The notes under the pieces are model-generated. The model saw only the letters and a program-made list of their open reading frames with translations. It was not told the DNA's origin and ran no database searches. The position numbers were made by a program, and so were the translations under genes. A DNA stretch of 64,000 nucleotides from Gammaproteobacteria bacterium. Its GTDB lineage: Bacteria; Pseudomonadota; Gammaproteobacteria; Pseudomonadales; Halieaceae. The stretch is taken from contig JANSYN010000006.1 in the NCBI GenBank assembly GCA_024742415.1, forward strand, positions 62,001 to 126,000, written 5' to 3'. Positions 56,996-64,000 of this stretch are shown piece by piece. The number at the start of each line of letters is the position of its first letter. The first letter of the stretch is position 1.

Positions 56996-58243
56996 CTAGC
57001 GTCCGCTGCCACTGGCACCCACAAACTCGGGGTAGGCTTCCATGCCGCATTCTGACTGGTCCACACCTTCGTACTCGTCCTGCTCGCTGACGCGTATTCC
57101 GATGACGGCCTTGAGAATGCCCCACACAATCAGGCTGGTACCAAACACCCAGACAAAGATGGTGACTGCGCCGATCAACTGCCCGCTGAAGGAAGAACCG
57201 TCGTTCGTGACCGGCACCAGCAGCAGGCCCAGCAGACCGACTACACCGTGCACCGAGATCGCACCCACCGGGTCGTCGATCTTGATTTTGTCCAGGCCAA
57301 CGATAGAGAACACCACCAGCACACCGCCTGCCGCGCCAAACAGCGTCGCCTGTAGGGCGGTGGGTGTAGAGGGCTCTGCTGTGATCGCCACCAGGCCAGC
57401 CAGCGCGCCGTTCAGCGCCATGGTGAGGTCAGCTTTGCCGAACATGAAGCGCGCTACCAGCATGGCGGCAATCAGGCCGCCGGCTGCGGCGGCGTTGGTG
57501 TTCATGAACACCACTGCCACGGCGTTGGCGCTTTCAACGCTTGCGGTGGCAAGTACCGAGCCGCCGTTGAAGCCAAACCAGCCCATCCACAGAATGAACG
57601 TACCGAGTGTTGCCAGCGGCAGGTTCGCACCTGGAATGGGGCGAATCGAGCCGTCTGCACCGTATTTGCCTTTACGAGCACCCAGCAGGATCACGCCGGC
57701 AAGTGCGGCTGAGGCGCCAGCCATGTGCACAATGCCAGAGCCCGCGAAGTCAGAGAAGCCCAGGTCGCCCAGCGTGTACATACCAAACACCGGGTTGCCG
57801 CCCCAGGTCCAGGACCCTTCCATGGGGTAGATGAAGCCTGTCATCACAACGGCGAAGGCCAGGAAAGCCCAGAGCTTCATACGTTCAGCGACCGCACCAG
57901 AGACGATAGACATCGCCGTCGCCACGAACACCACCTGGAAGAAGAAGTCCGCCGATGGTGCATAGGTGGCAGGCTCTTCCGCTCCGGTCACACCGTCACC
58001 GGTGATGGTGGAGAGCATAATGTCACCACCGTACATAATTGCGTATCCACACACCATGTACATGGTACAGGCCACGGCATACAACGAGACATTCTTCAGA
58101 AGAATCTCGGTGGTATTTTTAGAACGGACAAGACCGGCTTCCAACATTGCGAAGCCGGCGGCCATCCACATCACCAGCGCTCCGCATATCAGGAAGTAGA
58201 ATGTGTCCAGGGCGTACTGCAGTTGAAAAATATTGTCTTCCAT
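56996..58243 (-). CDS. amtB: Ammonium transporter AmtB
   Basis: Inner-membrane ammonium channel, 415 residues, eleven helices. Blocks include FFFQVVFVATAMSIVSGAVAERMK, the pore DFAGSGIVHMAGASAALAG with its conserved His, and the C-terminal HGVVGLLG. There is no long cleaved signal. Last gene of a nitrogen-controlled operon; GlnK blocks it when nitrogen is ample. Confidence 0.96.
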   Translation of the reverse strand: MEDNIFQLQYALDTFYFLICGALVMWMAAGFAMLEAGLVRSKNTTEILLKNVSLYAVACTMYMVCGYAIMYGGDIMLSTITGDGVTGAEEPATYAPSADFFFQVVFVATAMSIVSGAVAERMKLWAFLAFAVVMTGFIYPMEGSWTWGGNPVFGMYTLGDLGFSDFAGSGIVHMAGASAALAGVILLGARKGKYGADGSIRPIPGANLPLATLGTFILWMGWFGFNGGSVLATASVESANAVAVVFMNTNAAAAGGLIAAMLVARFMFGKADLTMALNGALAGLVAITAEPSTPTALQATLFGAAGGVLVVFSIVGLDKIKIDDPVGAISVHGVVGLLGLLLVPVTNDGSSFSGQLIGAVTIFVWVFGTSLIVWGILKAVIGIRVSEQDEYEGVDQSECGMEAYPEFVGASGSGR

Positions 58244-58359
58244 TGGTTTACTCTCTCTACTGTCGCTACATAAATTTCGGGCAAAACTGTCCCGTGAGCC
58301 TCACGCTAGACTCTGGTTAAAAGGTTGGTTTTAGAGAATCAGGCGGAGCTAAACAGGTG

Positions 58360-58758
<399 letters not shown>

Positions 58759-59487
58759 TTATAGGCTCTTGGCGATAGTGAAGACTGCTGTATCGTCTGC
58801 CCAGTCTGTGCCGAAGACGTCGTCTTCATCGAGGTCGGTACCTACCCACGCCAACGAGAAGTCGACGCCGGACCACGAGTACGTTACGCCCACTGAATAA
58901 TCAAAGTAAACATCTTCATCCGAAGACAGGAAGCCGCCGTTCTCTTCCAGCATGTTGTAGCCAACGTGCAGGTCTACGGTCAGTGAATCCATCAGGCCGA
59001 AGCTGTAGTCGCCTGCGATGTACCAGAATTCATCAGTGCCCGCGTAGTAGTCATCGGAGTAGGTCAGGCCCAGGGACAGGTCTTTCCAGGAAGTGCCGAT
59101 GTAGAACTCCTGATAGTCGCCCTCGGAGTCACCATCATCACCGGGGTAGTCATAGTAGAAGTAGGCAACGTCGATACCAAAGTCAGTATCACCGATGTTG
59201 CCAGCCCAGCCAGCGTAGTAGTCCAGCTCGAGGCTGCCGAGGCTGCCATCGTCATCAAAATCGACAGACGAGCCCCACGTGCCAATGTAAAAACCTGATT
59301 CAAAGCCAACATCGAAGCCACCCTGTACCGCAATATCTTCATCCGACTGGGAAATACCGCGGAAGCGATAATCCGACGTCAGAGCGATATTACCGCTGAC
59401 TTCAACTTCCGCCTGTGCGGGAGCAGCAGTGAAGCCAGCAGTTAGGGCTGTCGCAATCGCGACGGGAAGCAATTTTTTGTTCAACAT
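58759..59487 (-). CDS. TorF family putative porin (TIGR02001)
   Basis: A 242-residue outer-membrane beta-barrel protein. The ATG at 59487 follows AAGGAG. Signal peptide to AQAE (about residue 26), then SGNIALTSDYRFRGISQSDEDIAVQGGFDVG, the defining TIGR02001/TorF block. Alternating strands and an acidic, Asp/Tyr-rich sequence follow. Porins of this family are often upstream of glnK-amtB. A sigma-54 promoter with NtrC-like boxes drives it, so it probably admits nitrogen compounds under limitation; the solute is unknown. Confidence 0.88.
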   Translation of the reverse strand: MLNKKLLPVAIATALTAGFTAAPAQAEVEVSGNIALTSDYRFRGISQSDEDIAVQGGFDVGFESGFYIGTWGSSVDFDDDGSLGSLELDYYAGWAGNIGDTDFGIDVAYFYYDYPGDDGDSEGDYQEFYIGTSWKDLSLGLTYSDDYYAGTDEFWYIAGDYSFGLMDSLTVDLHVGYNMLEENGGFLSSDEDVYFDYSVGVTYSWSGVDFSLAWVGTDLDEDDVFGTDWADDTAVFTIAKSL

Positions 59488-59585
59488 TGTGTTTTCTCCT
59501 TGAGGGTTTACGAATTCGCAGTGTGTGTCCTTCAGGAAGCCCCTTGGACACTTCACTGACAAACTCAGCGTTAGTGCCCCTGTAT

Positions 59586-59602
59586 TGCAGTACCTGTGCC
59601 AA
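59586..59602 (-). promoter_or_regulatory. Sigma-54 (-24/-12) promoter of the porin-glnK-amtB operon
   Basis: Read on the minus strand: TTGGCACAGGTACTGCA. GG and GC are ten bases apart, as RpoN requires. Only the T before TGC in the -12 box deviates (C). Predicted start about 59575, 88 bases before the porin ATG. Confidence 0.82.
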
Positions 59603-59689
59603 AGGCTAAAAAAATAATAAAATTTAATGAGTTACAAAATCTGAGCGGGTACAGGCTGACCTTCTCTCCCTAAATCGGCACAAATCTGG

Positions 59690-59747
59690 TGCACCATCAT
59701 GGTGCCATGCACCATGATGGGACGCGTTCGTGCACTGTGCGTGCACC
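59690..59747. promoter_or_regulatory. Cluster of NtrC-like enhancer boxes
   Basis: Box 1 TGCACCATCATGGTGCC (59690-59706) is almost the textbook NtrC site (TGCACCA-N3-TGGTGCA). Box 2 (59708-59724) keeps the left half, TGCACCA-N3-TGG. A weaker TGCAC/GTGCA pair lies at 59731-59747. Together boxes 1 and 2 contain a perfect inverted repeat of 12-bp arms (59694-59705 and 59709-59720). Centres are about -123, -141 and -164 from the sigma-54 start, a normal enhancer distance. Confidence 0.8.
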
Positions 59748-59818
59748 CTTAAATGCTCTAGACTCGCAGCGATTGTGGGCATCCTTCATTTACCCCTTCT
59801 ATACAGCAGGCATTCGAC

Positions 59819-60085
59819 ATGGCCCTTAAACCACCCCCGCCACCCTGGGAAGTGTTACAACAGCTCGGTGAATCTGTGGGCGGCAGCGCGATGCGTGGCG
59901 AAATCGACAAAAACCTGCGCGCACTGGCGCAATCAGCCCTGGCACGACTGGACGTGGTGAGCCGCGATGAATTTGACGCACAAACGGAAATACTGCGCCG
60001 CACCCGCGCCAAGGTTGTTGCGCTGGAGGCCGAACTGGAGGAACTGTCCAGGGCACTGGAGGCGAGCCGCAATACCGACGCCTGA
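59819..60085 (+). CDS. ubiK: UbiK family ubiquinone biosynthesis accessory factor (YqiC/BMFP)
   Basis: An 88-residue coiled-coil protein. A proline-rich start (ALKPPPPPW) leads into amphipathic helix GESVGGSAMRGEIDKNLRALAQSALARLDVVSRDEFDAQTEIL and a leucine-rich trimerisation coil. This is the membrane-fusogenic BMFP family, which supports aerobic ubiquinone synthesis in the Ubi complex. Downstream yifB/comM starts 59 bases later, an order common in gammaproteobacteria. Confidence 0.9.
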   Translation: MALKPPPPPWEVLQQLGESVGGSAMRGEIDKNLRALAQSALARLDVVSRDEFDAQTEILRRTRAKVVALEAELEELSRALEASRNTDA

Positions 60086-60144
60086 CGCCGCCTGGCGCCC
60101 CCTGTAACGAACACCCCACCCATCCCGACGCTCAAGGACGAGCC

Positions 60145-61638
60145 ATGGATCTTTCTGTTGTACTGTCCCGTGCACTGACGGGCATCGATGCCCCGCTGGT
60201 GCGGGTTGAAACCCACCTGTCCAATGGGCTGCCCGCTTTTAATATTGTTGGCCTGCCCGAAACCACAGTTCGCGAGAGCAAGGATCGCGTGCGCTGTGCC
60301 ATTATCAATTCCTACTTCGAGTTCCCGGACCGGCGCATCACGATCAACCTCGCCCCGGCCGACCTGCCCAAGGAAGGGGGTCGCTTTGACCTGCCCATCG
60401 CCCTGGGCATTCTCACCGCCTCCGGACAGATCCCACAGGATCGCCTGCTTGCCCACGAGTTCCTGGGCGAATTGGCCCTTGATGGCGCGATCCGCGCCGT
60501 ACCGGGGTGTGTTGCGGCGGCGGTTGCAGCCTCAGATGCGCAGCGCGCACTGGTGATGGATAGCGACAACGCAGCCACCGCTGCCCTGGTGCCCGGCAGC
60601 CGCATTCTCGGCGCGGCAGATCTGCTGACGCTGGCCGCTCATCTCAACGGCGCCGTCACCCTTGCACCCACGCAACCGCTGGCACCCAAAACACAACGTG
60701 ACTACCCGGACCTGGGCGAGGTGATCGGCCAGGAAGCCGCCCGCCGCGCCCTGGAAATCGCAGCCAGCGGTGGCCACAGCCTGCTTTTTACCGGGCCTCC
60801 TGGAACCGGCAAAACCCTGCTGGCCAGTCGACTGCCAGGCATACTGCCGGACCTGCAAGCGGGCGAGGCGCTGCAAGTGCTGGCCATTCGCGACATCCAG
60901 CGCAACGCGGGGCAAATCCCCGCCCTTTTTGAACGCCCTTTTCGCAACCCGCATCACAGCGCGAGCCCCGCTGCGCTGGCCGGCGGCGGCAGCCGGCCAC
61001 AGCCCGGCGAAATATCACTTGCCCATGGTGGCGTACTGTTTCTGGACGAGCTGCCTGAATTCAGCCGCCACTGCCTTGAGATGCTGCGAGAACCACTCGA
61101 GTCCGGGGAAATCACCCTGTCGCGCGCCCGCTACAAGGCTACCTATCCCGCACGTTTCCAGCTGGTTGCCGCTATGAACCCCTGTCCCTGCGGGTTCCTG
61201 GGTGACCCCGAGAAAGCCTGCCGCTGCAGCCCCGATCAGATCCAGCGCTATCACGGCCGCATCTCGGGGCCGTTTCTGGATCGCATCGACCTGCATGTGC
61301 CGGTTGTGCGCCTGCCCACAGGCCGGCTGCTCCAGACAGACGGCGGCGGCGAGTCCAGCAGTGTGGTACGCGCTCGCGTTGCTGCAACCATTGATCGTCA
61401 GCTGCAACGCCAGGGCTGCACTAACGCCCGGCTCAAGCCAGAGCAGCTCATACTGCGCTGCGCCATGCCATCGCGGGAGAGGCAGTTTCTGGAACACGCT
61501 GCGGAGCGCATGCATCTCTCAGGGCGCAGTGTGCACCGGGTGCTGAAGGTCGCGCGCACCATCGCCGACATGGCACAGGCCAAGTGCGTCGATGGCGGGC
61601 ATATTCGCGAAGCACTGGCTTATCGGGCGCCAGTCTAG
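60145..61638 (+). CDS. comM: YifB/ComM family Mg-chelatase-like AAA+ ATPase
   Basis: A 497-residue helicase-like ATPase. The N-terminal LonC-like domain (VVLSRALTGIDAPLVRVETHLSNGLPAFNIVGLPE) precedes the AAA+ module with Walker A FTGPPGTGKT (Lys223), Walker B GGVLFLDELPEF and the Cys-rich PCPCGFLGDPEKACRC insert. ComM drives branch migration of incoming DNA in natural transformation. Competence genes are not seen nearby. Confidence 0.95.
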   Translation: MDLSVVLSRALTGIDAPLVRVETHLSNGLPAFNIVGLPETTVRESKDRVRCAIINSYFEFPDRRITINLAPADLPKEGGRFDLPIALGILTASGQIPQDRLLAHEFLGELALDGAIRAVPGCVAAAVAASDAQRALVMDSDNAATAALVPGSRILGAADLLTLAAHLNGAVTLAPTQPLAPKTQRDYPDLGEVIGQEAARRALEIAASGGHSLLFTGPPGTGKTLLASRLPGILPDLQAGEALQVLAIRDIQRNAGQIPALFERPFRNPHHSASPAALAGGGSRPQPGEISLAHGGVLFLDELPEFSRHCLEMLREPLESGEITLSRARYKATYPARFQLVAAMNPCPCGFLGDPEKACRCSPDQIQRYHGRISGPFLDRIDLHVPVVRLPTGRLLQTDGGGESSSVVRARVAATIDRQLQRQGCTNARLKPEQLILRCAMPSRERQFLEHAAERMHLSGRSVHRVLKVARTIADMAQAKCVDGGHIREALAYRAPV

Positions 61639-61790
61639 CGCCGGGCAGCACTGGCCCGCATTCCTGACATGAGCGGCAAATCGTAAAATTACCGTTCTGG
61701 CATGTTAATTACTCGGAATATTTACTTCAGTTATATCTGTGAATGACGGTTAAATTGGGGCAACTCCGTTGTTTGAACCGAGCCTGAGTT

Positions 61791-62165
61791 ATGGTGACAC
61801 CCTTCAGCGAAAAACGCCGGCATGAGCGCATTGCCATCGCCAAAGCCATTTATCTCGAGGTGGTACCGCGCGGGGTCAGCAGAAATCGGCAAAGCGCCGT
61901 TATGAAGTGCGAAGCGGTCGACGTGTCGGTGAAGGGGTTGAGATTGTTGGTGCCCAGTGAGATCCAGCCAGGCAGCCTCCTCAATATCGCCGTTCCCGAG
62001 GAGGGCTGGATCGAGAATCTCGAACTCGAAGGCGAGGCGCGCTGGGTACAAAAGGCCGATACTCGCGAGGGCTACTGGCTGGGCCTGGAACTGCGCGATA
62101 CCCACCGCGAGAATATGGAAAAGTGGTTCAAAATCGTCAGTTTGCTCGGCAAGGGCGAGGACTGA
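61791..62165 (+). CDS. PilZ domain protein
   Basis: A 124-residue stand-alone c-di-GMP receptor. It has the arginine motif RRHER (residues 9-13) and DVSVKG (Asp44, Ser46, Gly49) in the (D/N)xSxxG position, so ligand-binding residues are complete. Output partner unknown. Alone on its transcript between comM and the PEP-CTERM gene. The GGDEF protein at 12 kb could supply its signal, but this is only a possibility. Confidence 0.9.
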   Translation: MVTPFSEKRRHERIAIAKAIYLEVVPRGVSRNRQSAVMKCEAVDVSVKGLRLLVPSEIQPGSLLNIAVPEEGWIENLELEGEARWVQKADTREGYWLGLELRDTHRENMEKWFKIVSLLGKGED

Positions 62166-62229
62166 ACCGCCAGCGCCGGATCGGCCATCAGGCGCAGGGC
62201 ACTTACCGTTAACGTCGGCTACAGAAAAA

Positions 62230-62268
62230 AGTACCGCAACAAAGTACCGCAACAAAAAACCGCAACTA
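62230..62268. repeat. 13-bp tandem repeat, three units
   Basis: AGTACCGCAACAA twice (62230-62242, 62243-62255), then AAAACCGCAACTA. Lies 65 bases after the PilZ stop. Confidence 0.88.
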
Positions 62269-62489
62269 CGCCCCACAGCGCGCCCTGGCCACGGCATACA
62301 GCGCGAAGATATAACTCCAGCAGCAATCAGTGACCGCTCCCCATAACTGAAACCCTGTCCCGGCCGGCAGGTCGTTCTGCATTGCCGCCCCCAAACCGGC
62401 CCTGCATGTCAGAATTTTTAACAACTGCACATGTCCCGGTTCTGTCTAAATGACTCTATCTATCTGTAATTATTAGGGTTTTAGGCCCG

Positions 62490-62505
62490 TGGCACGATAT
62501 CTGCT
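62490..62505 (+). promoter_or_regulatory. Sigma-54 promoter of the PEP-CTERM gene
   Basis: TGGCACGATATCTGCT: GG (62491-62492) and GC (62503-62504) are exactly ten bases apart. Only the first T of the -12 TTGC is changed to C. Predicted start near 62516, 38 bases before the ATG. Confidence 0.85.
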
Positions 62506-62553
62506 CCACTCCCATACAATCAGAAATACGCGCTTTTAAACGGAGAAAGCATC

Positions 62554-63411
62554 ATGACAGCCCCAAGGATGATCAAAACTGGCCTTGCCAGCCTCGTAAC
62601 CTGCCTCAGCCTGGGCGCCACCACTGCCAAGGCTGATCTTATCGATGGCATCGTTGATATCTGGACAGTCGGCGTCTCTGCCGAATTCGTCTGTAGCACG
62701 GCGCAGTTTTCGCCAGGTACCGCCAACACCGCATGTGCCCCTTCGGCCATGTCCTGGGGTGAGCCTGCACTGGCAGATCGCAGCGGCCTGTCCATCACCA
62801 ACCTGCCCCCCGCGCTGGTAACAACCAACGGTGGGCTGCAAGCCAACACCGCTGTAACGCACAACAACCAACCTGTTACAGGCAACTCCCTGGACAGCGT
62901 GACCTTGCGTTCAACACTGACACTGACCCCTTTCGACCCGCTGGGTGGACTGGGTTTGCCACCCGCCTCAGTTGACTTCCTGATCGACTTCGAAGAAACC
63001 GATAACGGCGCCAACCCCTGCGCCAACGGTGAAGCGAACGACCAGGGCGTTAACATCAACGGCTGTGCCGACATCTTCGTTCTCGACCAGACTGCCCTGA
63101 ACTTCCCGTTCCTTTACGACCTGGACGGCGCGGGCGGCCCGCTGGAAGCTCGTGAGTACTTCATCAGCTTCTTCGAGTTGACCAACGGCCTGAACCCGCT
63201 GGCAGCAGCGGCGTGTGCGGCAGCTGGCGCGACCACCGACCCCTGCTTCGGCTTCCTGACCCCGGAAAGCCAGAGCACCACGTTCCAGTTTGCTTCGCTG
63301 ATCACCACTGAGCCGGTTGTGTTTGAAACACCCGCGCCAGCATCGATCGCGCTGTTCGGCCTGGCCCTGACTGCACTGGGCTGGTCCAACCGTCGCAAGC
63401 GCAAAATTTAA
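62554..63411 (+). CDS. THxN family PEP-CTERM protein
   Basis: A 285-residue exported protein. Signal peptide 1-27 (cut near AKA-D). THNN at residues 102-105 in AVTHNNQPVTG, followed by the LTLTPFDPLG block, marks the THxN family. The C-terminal sorting tag is PAPASIALFGLALTALGW plus NRRKRK: hydrophobic helix, then basic end. The usual Pro-Glu-Pro is Pro-Ala-Pro here. Such proteins are cut and anchored or released by exosortase EpsH, tied to exopolysaccharide. No exosortase gene is in the window. ATG follows GGAG. Confidence 0.88.
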   Translation: MTAPRMIKTGLASLVTCLSLGATTAKADLIDGIVDIWTVGVSAEFVCSTAQFSPGTANTACAPSAMSWGEPALADRSGLSITNLPPALVTTNGGLQANTAVTHNNQPVTGNSLDSVTLRSTLTLTPFDPLGGLGLPPASVDFLIDFEETDNGANPCANGEANDQGVNINGCADIFVLDQTALNFPFLYDLDGAGGPLEAREYFISFFELTNGLNPLAAAACAAAGATTDPCFGFLTPESQSTTFQFASLITTEPVVFETPAPASIALFGLALTALGWSNRRKRKI

Positions 63412-63432
63412 ACCCCAGGCACCTCTGACGAG

Positions 63433-63457
63433 ACCCGCCCTTGTGGCGGGTTTTTTT
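63433..63457 (+). terminator. Intrinsic terminator of the PEP-CTERM gene
   Basis: Stem ACCCGCC (63433-63439), loop CTTGT, stem GGCGGGT (63445-63451), T run to 63457. Lies 21 bases after the stop. Confidence 0.93.
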
Positions 63458-63592
63458 ATGCCTGACAATACCTCCCGATCGTCAACACGCTACCGTCAAT
63501 ACACTCATACGCACGTTGCACAAGCATTGCACAGAACTCTGGTTCTGCACGATACCAACCCGCAGCACTCTTATGAGCAACAGGAGTCAGCC

Positions 63593-64000
63593 ATGAGCCA
63601 ATGTCCGTTTACCAATCTGCTGGACCCAGACACCTACGCCGCAGGCATGCCCTACAACAAGCTGAGCGAGATTCGCCAGGCGGGCCCCGTGGTAAAACTG
63701 GACGACCCGATCACCGGCGTGCCGTACTGGGCAGTGACGCAGATTGCGGAGATGGATTTCGTCTCCAAGAACCCCAAGCTGTTCTCATCCGCTGAGCGCT
63801 CTGCCTTTCCAATGGAATACGACCAGGACATGGTCGAAAACATCCACCGCCTGAGCATCATCAACATGGACCCGCCTCAGCACCAGCGGGTGCGCCGCAT
63901 TGTACGCAACGCCTTCACACCCAAGCGCGTGGAGTCCTATGCACCGGCGTTTCGCGAGCATGCACGACGCATCGTGGATGCCGTAGCCAGCAAAGGTGAA
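63593..64000 (+). CDS. Cytochrome P450 (3' end outside window)
   Basis: First 136 residues of a bacterial P450. ATG follows CAGGAG. N terminus CPFTNLLDPDTYAAGMPYNKLSEIRQAGPVVKLDDPITGVPYWAVTQ, and the B'-C region INMDPPQHQRVRRIVRNAFTPKRV is typical of class I soluble P450s, notably the steroid/terpene CYP group. The haem-binding Cys region lies beyond the window. Substrate not assignable; electron partners are not seen here. Confidence 0.92.
   Translation, partial: MSQCPFTNLLDPDTYAAGMPYNKLSEIRQAGPVVKLDDPITGVPYWAVTQIAEMDFVSKNPKLFSSAERSAFPMEYDQDMVENIHRLSIINMDPPQHQRVRRIVRNAFTPKRVESYAPAFREHARRIVDAVASKGE

Larger units (their letters stand above)
59488..59818. other. Regulatory space between porin gene and ubiK
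   Basis: 331 bases without a gene. It holds the sigma-54 promoter, an A/T-rich stretch (about 59607-59640) that could bend DNA, and the NtrC-like boxes. The last ~70 bases must also hold the ubiK promoter. Confidence 0.8.
62166..62553. other. Intergenic region before the PEP-CTERM gene
   Basis: 388 bases with no gene. Contains a 13-bp triple repeat (62230-62268), a pair of CATGTC direct repeats (62405-62410, 62430-62435) and a sigma-54 promoter (62490-62505). The direct repeats are at enhancer distance (about -84 and -109) from its start. Confidence 0.75.

Noticed and set aside
62520-63074. 184-residue leftward frame across the PEP-CTERM gene
   Set aside because: The plus strand has a promoter, signal peptide, sorting tag and terminator; the antisense frame has none.

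Overview
The window looks like chromosome of a marine gammaproteobacterium of the Cellvibrionales, most likely Halieaceae (OM60/NOR5-like). This is inferred from gene content and order, not from a marker-gene search. Supporting signs are high GC, Pseudomonas-like synteny (argH / algZ-algR / hemC-D-X-Y; trxA-rho; hslO-pckA; cyaY / lptM-lysA-dapF-DUF484-xerC-HAD), phasins with histone-like tails beside a PhaD-type regulator, a THxN-type PEP-CTERM protein, a thiolase-like/luciferase-like pair and a P450. No tRNA, rRNA, IS element, prophage or CRISPR array was seen. Nearly all of the window is core or niche metabolism.

Layout. 1-3.4 kb: 3' part of a patatin-like lipase, then a convergent pair of a thiolase-like protein and an LLM oxidoreductase. 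3.6-6.3 kb: hslO and pckA. 6.4-10.9 kb: an 11-bp tandem array, then a two-gene RND efflux operon. 11-16 kb: two phasins with lysine/alanine-rich tails at opposite ends of the protein, a GGDEF/EAL protein between them, and phaD. 16-19.9 kb: methyltransferase, peroxiredoxin, a hairpin-forming 13-bp array, DASS transporter, moaA. 20-25 kb: MoxR ATPase, VWA protein, tiny zinc-ribbon membrane protein, DUF1631 protein. 25-32.4 kb: pilU, an aminoglycoside-phosphotransferase-fold protein, gshA-acpH, dsbB, Rsd/AlgQ, FKBP isomerase, TIGR02444 protein. 32.6-38.5 kb: ABC-F ATPase, then a leftward run with a TVP38-FAD oxidoreductase fusion, elbB, a GIY-YIG protein and a ThuA-like lipoprotein. 38.7-42.6 kb: trxA, rho, ubiD. 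42.7-50.2 kb: the haem-synthesis cluster, algR/algZ and argH. 50.2-56.5 kb: DUF3187, cyaY and the lysine/cell-wall operon. 56.6-59.5 kb: SHOCT lipoprotein and the nitrogen operon porin-glnK-amtB. 59.8-64 kb: ubiK, comM/yifB, a PilZ protein, a PEP-CTERM protein and the start of a cytochrome P450.

The most informative regulatory signals are two sigma-54 (-24/-12) promoters with exact GG-N10-GC spacing. One lies upstream of the porin-glnK-amtB operon, with NtrC-like boxes near -123 and -141. The other lies just upstream of the PEP-CTERM gene, consistent with RpoN control of exosortase-sorted proteins. Several intergenic spaces carry short tandem arrays (units of 6, 10, 11, 13, 15 and 16 bp), each with its own unit sequence. 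In the array at 17.3 kb each unit folds as a small hairpin, and the last full unit has compensating changes that keep the stem. No wholly new multi-gene system stands out. The best candidates for follow-up are the MoxR/VWA/zinc-ribbon/DUF1631 cluster, the phasin/c-di-GMP/PhaD block and the repeat arrays.
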